From: Gordionus sp. m RMFG-2023 | Taxonomy: Eukaryota; Nematomorpha; Gordioida; Chordodea; Parachordodidae | Reading direction: 5' to 3' | Length of the DNA: 64,000 nucleotides | NCBI RefSeq assembly: GCF_954871325.1 | Contig: NC_088775.1 | Span: forward strand, 57,079,561 to 57,143,560 | Shown: positions 55,176 to 64,000 of the stretch, piece by piece | How the letters are laid out: each line of letters begins with the position of its first letter | Numbering within the stretch: the first letter of the stretch is position 1 | The notes under the pieces: model-generated | Databases searched by the model: none | What the model was told of the DNA's origin: nothing | The model's input: the letters and a program-made list of their open reading frames with translations, nothing else | Translations under genes and position numbers: made by a program

Positions 55176-58082
55176 AATAATTCCAGAGTTGTTAAAAGAT
55201 ACTTTTTAAATGGATCTAGATACAGATACATAGTCTAAAATTTATCTAGATACAGCTTCTAAAAAGTTATCTAGATACAGATACATTTTTTATTATACTC
55301 TTAGATGAATAAACCTAAATTAGGATTCTATTGTGAAAATTCATGAAATGATCTAAAAAATTTATTAACTCGATATCACATTTATCAAAATATAACTAAA
55401 ATAATGATTTTTAGATATTAATATAATATATGATTAATATAAATAATTATTATATATCATTAATAAAATAATATAATATATGATTAAATGATTATAAATA
55501 ATTATTAGATTTCAGTAATAAAATATTTTCAAAATTTTGGTCATTAAGACATTTTCGTTTATCTGTAAAGACATTTTTAGCTATACTAAAAAGTCAACAG
55601 GGGCCCTGGAAGGCATTTTTATATCAGGATATTGTTTAAAAATACTAACGGCTTTCATTTTTGTAAAAACTATTTAAAATTTGTTGATTATCAGAATTTA
55701 AATCATTAACAAACATATCTCCTGCTGTGGGATACTGAAAAAAATCGCATATTAAATTATTGATTTTTTTTCACAGGTTAATTTGCACTCATTTGAAGAC
55801 TTTGATAATTCCTCAACTAATCTTTGTATTAATTATTTTTTTTTATTAAAATTTTCATTGCAACCATGTCCAATCTAGTTTAAAAAAAGGATGAAGCATA
55901 GTTGCCAAAATATTTTCATCTTCAAAAATTGTCCCAATAAACCTAGAATTATTAAATGATTAATTTATTACTAATTTACCTAACTTCAACCCCTTTAAGT
56001 AAGGCATTTAAGAGTAGTAAACAAAATTTTAGGTTCATTTGTTTAAAATTTTTCAATTTAATAATGAGCTGGGAAATAGTAGCACATTAATAAGCTCAGA
56101 ACATATATTTATCTCCCTGCAGGATATCAAGTGAGCTTGCTACCGGCTCATTAGCTAATTTAAAATAATGCTGTATATACAAATTTTATTTATAACTTAC
56201 TAAACAATATTCATGAATAAAATCACATTCATTAGATAAAAATCTAAGTAATTTTATTCCATCGCAAATCTTGTCCAATTTTTCAAATTTAGTCTTAATA
56301 ACTTCTGACATTAATTGTAAAGCATTATAAGTGGAGTTCCATCTAGTTATATTGGGACATATAAAATATCGCCAATATTGTTTTTTATAATCTCAGCTGA
56401 ATTTTGTGATTTATTTTGTCTATTCCATATATTTTGGCATTTAGACAATGTTGTGCTATATATCTAAGGAATAAAATATTAAATATTATAATTAAAATTA
56501 TAGTTTAACCCTCTGATATTGTTTACACTGCAAGGCTCTATTTGCATCTACAGTTGCAACAAGATTAAATGTGTGACTGACACAAGATTGATGATTAGGT
56601 AAAATATATGATTCTGATATTTCAAAATCCTGAGCAGTAGTATAAAGACCTGATATTTATATTGGTGCAACTGTTTCTTCATCTTCCAGATCATTCATGG
56701 ATTCACTAATATTTTCAATTGGCTTGAAAACTCTATCATAAATAAGTAATATTATGTTTATATTTATAATAAAAATAAACCTAAAAGACTTAATAAAGTT
56801 TTTGGCATTATCAGTAATGGTCTTTGAGATTTTATTTTGTATGCAATAATCCTTTGCTATATCTTGTAAATATTTTGCTATTTTAACCAGTCATTCTTTT
56901 ACAAGCCAACGCTACATTTTTTCTTTCCAAACTTGTTGGATCCATATAGTGTGCAGTGACTCCTATGTATGAACTAAAAATTAACATTTCTTAAAGCTGC
57001 TCAAATAATTTTTTTGTAATTATATTATTATACAAATTTAAATGTTAGCTATACCGGCGATAGGCACTCCAACAATCTGCTGTTGTGCATATTAACGATG
57101 GTTCTATTAGACTTTTAATGATTTCTTTCTTTTCATTCTCCCATCTTCGGGAAATTTTAGCAACCACTGTCTGTCTGCAAATTATATTTTTTTGTGGAGC
57201 ATGTTTTGATCATTTTTATAAATGATTTTTCAACAACTGAAAATGGCTGAATGCTATCTATAACAAAATCAGGTATTAAATCATCTAAAGTGGTTTGGGT
57301 TAAAGTCTGAGATCTCTTGGAAAAAAAATCAATGGACGATGAGCCTAGTCCAATATTTTCTTTAATAGATTTTTTCTCCTTCCCCTTATTTATTTGGATT
57401 AGGAGTGTTTGATGTTTTCTCTTGAAATTTAAAATTAAAATTGTAAACATTTATTTAGTATCTTTACCCTTATATGCTACAATGTTGCAAGTTGTGGTAA
57501 TGCTAACTGAAATTTGTATATTTTTTGGTAGACATGGCAAACATTTTACTAACAGAGATTTGTTATTTTTAGATATTATTTTAAAATATGGTCTATAAAT
57601 TGGTCACGGAATGTCGTCATTTTCGTCCTCAATGTTAATCTGAAAAATTAATATAATAATTAATATTAAAATAAAATACCAATTCCATTGCAATTAAAAA
57701 TGGCAAATTCCTTGAGATGGATTGTAATATCAGAATTTGCTTGTTATTGATAACTCGGACATAATAATTAATATTTATATATTCTTTTTTATATATAAGT
57801 TTTAATATTTTACATATATATATAATTTTTTAATATATATTTTAATATTAAGTTATATGCTCATATGAAATAAAATAAATTTTACATTCAATATTTATTT
57901 ATAATATAAAAGGCTTTAAATAAAAGTATATATCAAAATGTATCTTTAAAAGTATATAAAAACAGATACAGATTCCTCTAAAATAATATCTAGATACAGA
58001 TATCGATACTTTAATCAAAAATCTACCTAGATACAGATACCATATTTTTATATCTAGATACTTTAACAACTCTGAATAATTC
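55176..58082. mobile_element. hAT element with perfect 8 bp target duplication
   Basis: Element 55184-58074 (2,891 bp). The ends CAGAGTTGTTAAAAGATA and TATCTAGATACTTTAACAACTCTG-type (right end ...AACAACTCTG) are inverted, and AATAATTC lies at both 55176-55183 and 58075-58082. Both subterminal regions carry many TATCTAGATACAGATAC repeats in both orientations, probably transposase sites. The transposase gene on the minus strand is decayed. Confidence 0.92.
55560..57450 (-). pseudogene. hAT transposase (ZBED-like), decayed
   Basis: Reading leftward: TTLDDLIPDFVIDSIQPFSV and VEKSFIKMIKTCS (the start of the hAT core), RQTVVAKISRRWENEKK, SLICTTADCWSAYRR (the TTD.WS block with the first catalytic Asp) and VTAHYMDP, later TRWNSTYNALQLMSEV (the RWNSTY block) and SSLDILQGDKYMF. 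Introns with GT and AG ends separate some blocks. Several stops and frame changes occur, and the usual C-terminal SERVFS dimerisation signature is not recognisable. The termini are well kept, so it could move only with help. Confidence 0.75.
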
Positions 58083-58296
58083 TAAGTTTCATTACTCAAA
58101 AGTTTTAAGAATTACATATTTTTTTCATGGAATTCGCGTAATTTTCGTTATTTAAAAATTTTTGTGGCCATTAGTTGAAGATTTTTTAATTAATAAATAT
58201 TAATTAACGTATAATATTTTTTTTGTTAATAGGGTTGGCACAAATTGGAAAATGGCAATATATATCTATAAAATTTGTCGATAAATTTTTTTAGGT

Positions 58297-58530
58297 ATGC
58301 AAAATTTAGAAAATTTGCTGCCATACACAGACCATCTCTTTTGTAAAATATGGGGGGGGGGGGCATTTGCATGTGATGAAATAGATGAATCCCATATTTT
58401 TAAAAGGAAAAATACAGGGAAGATTTTAAAATCGAATGCCATTTGGGTTGTAGGTGGGATATCAAGGAATGATGGAAAATTTTTTTTTGCTAAACTGAAA
58501 AAAGAGATAAAGAGACCCTTTTGGGTATGA
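58297..58530 (+). pseudogene. Merlin/IS1016-like transposase fragment
   Basis: 77 codons with AFACDEIDESHIFKRKNTGK and SNAIWVVGGISRND, then GKFFFAKLKKEI. The order EIDES..., GK or GR, WVVGGI and FF..V is the N-terminal part of the ISXO2/IS1595-type DDE domain of Merlin transposons, with the first catalytic Asp in EIDES. A run of G (near 58350) lies just before it and may mark damage or assembly error. The rest of the DDE domain is not found downstream. TIRs not identified. Confidence 0.7.
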
Positions 58531-58699
58531 TCAGTAAGCAGGCCATACTGATTCAACTATAATGACTGACAAATAGAAGGAGTAAATTAAATATTGATAA
58601 ATCTTCAAATTTAATACTTTTTCAAATTATAACAATCTTAATGAAAATGGATATGATAATTAAACGGTCAATTACAGCAGAAACTTTATAGATCCAATA

Positions 58700-58810
58700 A
58701 TTGAATCTAGGAAAATAAATCCCCGGACAAAAAACTCGCAGGAAGATTAATCTCCGGAAAAAAGGTTGCCACAGAAAATATTTCTCCGGAAAAAATTTTC
58801 CCGTTTTTTA
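58700..58810. repeat. Short TCTCCGGAAAAAA repeats
   Basis: Three or four spaced copies of (A)TCTCCGGAAAAAA or close variants, like a small relative of the other 13-15 bp arrays. Confidence 0.45.
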
Positions 58811-60253
58811 GATCCTTTAAAATATTAAATTATTTTTAGAAAATTAACAAAGGAGAAAAAAAAATACCCAAAAAAAATATTTCAAATTTTTGAGAAAATA
58901 AAAAAAATTACTGTAAAATTTTTCCAAATAAAAATTTCCCAAATAAAATTGTTAAACAAATTTATGAATAATAACTTGTGATTAATATTAAACCTAACCA
59001 AATTTTTAGATTATTATTAATTAACCCCAACTAATATAATGTATAATGTTATGACCTTATCCAGGTTTGGTGAAAATTAAACAAAACAATATTTATAAAA
59101 TGAACGAATTGGATACCTAGTCTATGTGATATTAAGCAAAATATTATTATAAGCCTAAATAATGATAATGGCCAGCCTATATTTTTTATTTTGGCCCTGA
59201 TTTATACATTCATACCATTTTTTGACCCAAGCACTACTTTAATTAAATCAAAATTCAAATTCCATCGAAGATTTGAGGTTTTAAATAATAAAAAGAAAGT
59301 TTATAATTTCTGTGGCGAAATAGGAAATTTGCAATTCAACCTGGTCCCCTCTATTTGATAAAATTATTTTACTAAAGTATTTAATGCTTACTATAAGAAT
59401 TCAACTGGCTTATTACAAAATCAATATAAAACTTGCTAAATTATATTTTTTACTGCCCAATTTAAATTAAATACTGCCAATTCAGACTGATATAAACGTA
59501 TGGAACAGAAGTGTTCTACTATTCATATTTAATGTTATATATCTTTTTAACCATGTGGGTAGGAAATCCCCCCCCCCCCCCATATTTATGGTAAATATAA
59601 TGTGGTAAAATGATCTGTTTTCATAATATCTATTGATATCTAGATGAAAACTTCCATAATTTTCCTCTTTCTATAAAAATCTTGTTTTCTTTCCAAGATG
59701 TCACATATCTATACTTTTTATGCTCTACTAAATTATAAAGTATCAAATTTTCCAATCTATTTATCAATTCTCATATTTTAAGCTTACCCTATTTAATGGG
59801 AGATGATAGACTTACGCCAAATGGCTTTTTTCTTATTTATACGCATTTTCCGAGTCGATAAAAAGTTACGAAGATATATTAACGAAATTTAATAATTTCA
59901 CACTCGATATTTGAACATTTATTTTCCATTATAATTTACGCATAGGATGTATGTAACCTTTTTTTTCCTTCCCGCCAAGAAAAAATGTCCTATTTTTATC
60001 AACAGAAATTCATCAAAAAATAGGTAAATATTATTTATTATAATTTATATTTTATAAAAAATAAAAGCACTCTATTATATATGAACTATAAAATTTCAGT
60101 TGTCACTTAGTTATATAATTTTTGTTTATCATATTGGGCCATATCTAAAGTTGCAAAGAAATTCATCAAAAAATAGATAATTATTATTTTTAACTTATAA
60201 TTTATGTTTTATAAAGATAAATAGCATTATATCTACATGCCACATTTAATTCT
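58811..60253. other. AT-rich DNA, no gene
   Basis: Contains a run of C at 59569-59581 and, at 59950-60030, a stretch (TTCCTTCCCGCCAAGAAAAA, TCCTATTTTTATCAACAG, AATTCATCAAAAAATAG) resembling 40770-40830 inside the Tigger element. Otherwise nothing recognised. Confidence 0.4.
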
Positions 60254-60830
60254 ATGGACGATTTAAAAAAGTCAATAGTTGTATATGAAAATGAAAACTT
60301 AAGAAATATATCCATTTATAAATCAGAATTATTGAAACATCCATGTAGTAGTGAATTAATGAAACATAAATATCAAAGAATAATTTATGTTTGCAAATAT
60401 TCTTTAAAAAAGAGGTCAAGATGATCTGGAGTAAGAAAGACATTCAGTTTTAGAAAAGAATGCACATTTAACTTTACAGTAAGATACAAGCTTGATGCGA
60501 TCATTGCACCATATTTAGTAATTGTGCAATTTATAAAGGATCATAAACATCATGATCTAGATAGGAAAAATAATTTATTTTAATATTTATATTTTATATT
60601 ATCTAGATAAAAACACATTTATGCTTTGCCCAGGCAAAGGAAATTGATTTTGATGACATTCATATTATAAAAAATGATATGCAAGAAATAATAAAATCAT
60701 ATTTGACAAATAATGCATGGGTACATGTTCAGAATTTAAAAGACAATATTATGGCGGAGTTCTGGATTTGTCAAAAAAGATACCTTATCTTTAGATGATG
60801 ATGCTTTTATTATTTATGATATTATTTGTG
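60254..60830 (+). pseudogene. MULE/FAR1-like N-terminal fragment
   Basis: The + strand gives KKSIVVYENENLRNISIYKS, KYQRIIYVCKYSLKKRSR and, after frame changes, RKECTFNFTVRYKLDAI and FIKDHKHHDLD. The spacing of YVC, ECTFNF and DHKHH resembles the WRKY/FAR1-type zinc site (C, C, HxH) at the start of animal MULE/ZSWIM-like transposases. A following stretch (KEIDFDDIHIIKNDMQEI) may continue it. No catalytic domain. Tentative. Confidence 0.4.
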
Positions 60831-61499
60831 TTGGTTCCACTTCAAATGCCAAAAAATTTTAATAAAACCATATAAAATTCATTGGTTTTATGATGAAAAA
60901 ATTTGACCAATATATTTATATTAACAAATCTGGATATGTTAACAACTTTATATTTTTTTACTAAGAGAATTTTAGTTGATTGTATTTGTCTAGTTTTCAT
61001 GCTTATTTCTTTTTATTCATCCTACTTTGAGGATTATATATTATAAAGCATATTTTAATCAATATATATATAGACTACATATAAAGATATCTTTTTAATC
61101 ATGCCCATTTATTATAAATATTTCATTACAACAGCATATAATTACAACAATTATTATGTTTATTTTAGGTTAATTTCTATTGCTTTTACAAATTTTCTTA
61201 AATTTTAAAAATAAATTTGAAGATTTTTTTAAAATTGAATTAATCTTTTTTAAATCATCAACTCAAAAATGACTATAAATTTAGCATTCAAGATAATATT
61301 AGAGTAGAAGAAGCCGTTTATTATTTTTAGACATTTATTTATAAAAGTCAATAACTTTTTGGTCTCAGTCTTTGTAATCTACCATATGTCTTCACCATAG
61401 TGGAGAATTAGAATGATGGTTGAATTGAAAATTCGAAATCTAGTAAAAATAGATAGCTCTCTAGCTTTCCACATTTAAAAATCTGTAAAAAGATGCCCT

Positions 61500-62340
61500 A
61501 GCATTTTGTATACGGATTTTTAATGCCTCTATTGTCAGTAGTTACACCAAGATATTTATAGGAATTCACCACCGTGACCATCTTGCCCCATACTACCAAG
61601 TTATCCATAGAGGGTGGGAGGGTATTATCACTGTTTTATCAAATTTTATATCCAGACCAACTTTAAGACTGAATAAATTTAGTAAAAATTAAATTTTGGG
61701 TTTCTTCCAAATTTTTTGTGATCATATATGTCATCCGCATAACTTAATCACCAGATTCTCCAAGAAACACTACTGATTGGACCTTAGTTCTAAAAGATTC
61801 GCAGTTCCCAGCATATCTATTATAATTTTGTTCATGACTATATTAAACATCAACGGAGCACACCCTTGTTTAACCCCCTTTTTAATTCTGAAGGATCCAT
61901 AAACTTTATTGTAGATTTTGAAAGAGGCAAAAAGACTCCCTTAATGTCCTTATGATACTAATGTCAATGCGCATTATGCTCTGATCTTCCACAGCGAATC
62001 ATGACTAACATTATCGAAAACGCGTTTAAAAGCAATAAAAATAAAGTAAGAGGGTAATTTATATTTGTCGCATTTCTGCATTATAATCTTCAAAGCTAAA
62101 ATTGGTTCGTTTATATTTCTTGTTAGACGGTAAGCGCAAATATATTTGGATAAAAGGTTAGGTGTAGAATAGAGAATTCGGTTTTTTAAAAGGTCTATAA
62201 AAACCTTTGATGCAATAGAGGTAAGAGCGATGACTCTGTGATCCTTGAATTTGGTTGGATTAGTAACTTTAGGGAAGTTGTAGAAGGTAGTCATATTCCA
62301 ATCCGCTGGCTCGTCCCATTGAGCCATATTTTATTAAACA
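61500..62340 (-). pseudogene. LINE reverse transcriptase, decayed copy
   Basis: 62327-61974 reads DWNMTTFYNFPKVTNPTKFK, DHRVIALTSIASKVF and FIFIAFKRVFDNVSHDSLW (the FD.V.H.LW block). Further left, a piece with SYADDIYDHKKF near 61735 keeps the YADD catalytic motif in another frame. At least three frame changes. The thumb region is mostly lost. Confidence 0.75.
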
Positions 62341-62924
62341 ATTAAGAGCTGAGAAATCACTTAGGGGGTGGTTTTCATATGTTCCCCAGTAATGTTATCA
62401 GTACCAGGAGATTAATTATTCCTAAGTTTATTTATGGCGGCAGCTATTTCGGCCAATGAAAAGTTAGAGGTTGGCCTCCTAGAATTAAGGATACCCATAT
62501 AATGATCACAACACCATCAGTTCATCTAGGTCAGTAATCAATTTATTGTTTTCTAGCCTTATCTATGGGAGTGTACACTTTAGCTTTTTAGAAGTATTTG
62601 AGCTTTTTGTGGGCGTCAAATATTCTATTTTCCCTCATATTACCTATCTCGAAAGCTTTTTTTGGAATATAAATTCTTCTGTCCGTCCTAAGGAGTCTAT
62701 GGATTGTAGTCCTGACGTTGCCATCGCGTCTTTCGTGTAACTTAAGTTCCGCTATTATGTGAACAGTATTTCGAATAACCACGTGTCACATAGAAGAATT
62801 GTCAATATTGGGGAGATCTTGCAGGCTCTAAATAAATTGTTTTTGAAGGACAACCAGCATTCCTCTACAAAACCACTCCGATGTCACTTAAATTTCGATC
62901 TAACTAGAGCTTTACTTCCAGTCG

Positions 62925-63689
62925 TTATAGGTACTTTGCATTTCTTGTCCAGAGAAGGTATCTAGACTGGTTAGGGGTAGAGAGCCGTTGAGAGTTTCTC
63001 CATAAATTCCTTATAGTGATGCTTGCTCTGATTAATTTATGATCGGAAAATTTATATTCGTTACTTTCACATCCAAACCAACCATGAATGTTTGAGATAA
63101 AGAATTTAATTTGTGATATGATGCTATTCCTTCTATAGGTTTGAGTATTGTTTTCATTGTGAGAGAAGAAGGGGTTCTCAATTTTAATTATACTCCTACA
63201 CATCTCCAGGATCTTCCTATTATCATCACTGTTAAATTATGAAATAAATGCATTACCAAAAGGAGTCCTCCTTCCCAATCCTAGTATTCAAGTCGCTAAG
63301 AATTATCAAATTATGGTTGACGATGTTTTCAAGGTTATCTAAGAAAGGGAGCCTCTTCTGCTAGGCAAGGCATAGACGTTTATTAAAATTGTCCTTTTAA
63401 AACTGGTGTTCAGGCATGGCAAACCACATCTTTCAGAAATGGATACAAATTTATTATCTACATATTTACGTATTCTCTTACTTATTAGGAAGGTAACCCC
63501 TGACCAATTGTTCGAAGTGGTACTAGAACTATACATTATAAAGTTGTTAAAAGTAGCCATGTTGTTATCCTTGGGGTGAGTTTCTTGTACCGCGAATACA
63601 ATTATTTTTTCTTCAGCCATAAGTCTAAGTAAAATCATAAACTTTCTCTTTAATTCATTAATGTTAAGCGAGGACAAAGTAAATTTCAC
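62925..63689 (-). pseudogene. LINE endonuclease, decayed copy
   Basis: Starts MKFTLSSLNINELKRKFMIL, the usual LINE ORF2 opening (LNINGL...K). Then IIVFAVQETHPKDNN (the QETH block with catalytic Glu), NNWSGVTFLISKRIRKYV, and in a later piece ISQIKFFISNIHGWF and KFSDHKLIRASIT (the SDH block). The GDFN region is obscured by frame changes between 63340 and 63205. Colinear with the endonuclease at 49582-50552. Confidence 0.8.
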
Positions 63690-63699
63690 TTTAAACCAA

Positions 63700-64000
63700 T
63701 TGAACGCTATCGATTTTTCATACAGATAATAGTATGTAATTATTTCTTAATTACAATTACTTGTAATTTTCGTAATTTGTATATATTATGCTTAATTATA
63801 TGATTTAAATTAAGAAAATAATAGAGAAATATACATAGAACATTATTCGCCTTTAACCACACTGGAAGAGAAAGAGTAAAATAGATTATAACTCCAAAAG
63901 ATAAAAAATATAAAAATAAAAATGATATAAAAATACATGTTCAGGATGGAGGGGATCTATTACTTTGTATATGATTGTGTGATGAAAAGCGTCACCAGTT
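63700..64000. other. Sequence beyond the LINE, nothing recognised
   Basis: AT-rich, no feature supported. Confidence 0.4.

Larger units (their letters stand above)
61360..63690 (-). mobile_element. Second APE-type LINE, minus strand, decayed
   Basis: Endonuclease and reverse transcriptase pieces on the minus strand, in the same order and with similar motifs as at 47790-50555. Unlike that copy it keeps the start of the endonuclease ORF. It carries many frame breaks. Confidence 0.8.

Noticed and set aside
58266-58556. 96-codon minus-strand ORF
   Set aside because: Overlaps the Merlin-like frame on the + strand, which has clear family motifs; the minus frame has none.
1-64000. tRNA, rRNA or other structured RNA genes
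   Set aside because: No A-box/B-box pair or conserved rRNA stretch was seen by eye on either strand.

Overview
The window is very AT-rich eukaryotic DNA that is almost entirely transposon debris around one recognisable host gene. Intron-containing transposases, a THAP-domain exon and a MADF-like exon, with P-like, Merlin-like, piggyBac-like, pogo/Tigger and many hAT remnants, suggest an animal or a close relative. The species cannot be named from the sequence. Introns inside transposase genes are tiny (30, 40, 44, 46 and about 50 bp), whereas the host gene has a 17 kb intron.

Host gene: two exons (13915-14115 and 31144-31335, + strand) encode the C-terminal two thirds of VPS29, the metallophosphoesterase-fold subunit of retromer. 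They join in phase 0 across a 17,028 bp intron packed with transposons. The upstream intron fills the window to its left edge, so the N-terminal exons lie outside.

1-13.9 kb: small hAT-like MITEs, then a near-perfect palindrome (2621-11366, loop 8068-8133). Each arm carries the 3' part of the same hAT transposase gene and a block of a ~118 bp tandem repeat. A 5'-truncated LINE with a fully open reverse-transcriptase ORF (2995-4854) sits in the left arm only. A second pair of inverted tandem-repeat arms (896-1264 and 11400-11879) surrounds the palindrome.

14-31 kb (VPS29 intron): a ~1.3 kb inverted-repeat element, a Tc1/mariner fossil, a hAT element (18263-20544, near-perfect 8 bp target duplication) holding a Ty3/Gypsy fragment, a stack of nested MITEs (22.3-24.4 kb), a pogo remnant, a piggyBac-like pseudogene and a 617 bp hAT MITE with a perfect target duplication.

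31.3-40 kb: hAT MITEs; a Foldback-like element (32677-36613) whose inverted arms are built of ~118 bp units, each centred on the palindrome TGACAATTGTCA; minisatellite arrays on both sides of it; then a P-superfamily/THAP element with long tandem-repeat arms.

40-47 kb: a Tigger/pogo element (40474-43389) inserted in a hAT shell, several recent tandem duplications, and a minus-strand zone of exon-like repeats (45.4-46.9 kb).

47-64 kb: an APE-type LINE (minus strand), more minisatellite arrays and inverted-repeat elements, a hAT element with a perfect target duplication (55184-58074), Merlin-like and MULE-like fragments, and a second, more decayed APE-type LINE (minus strand).

Most elements are non-autonomous or broken. 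A recurring theme is elements whose inverted arms are tandem arrays, and one conserved core module that appears with different termini.
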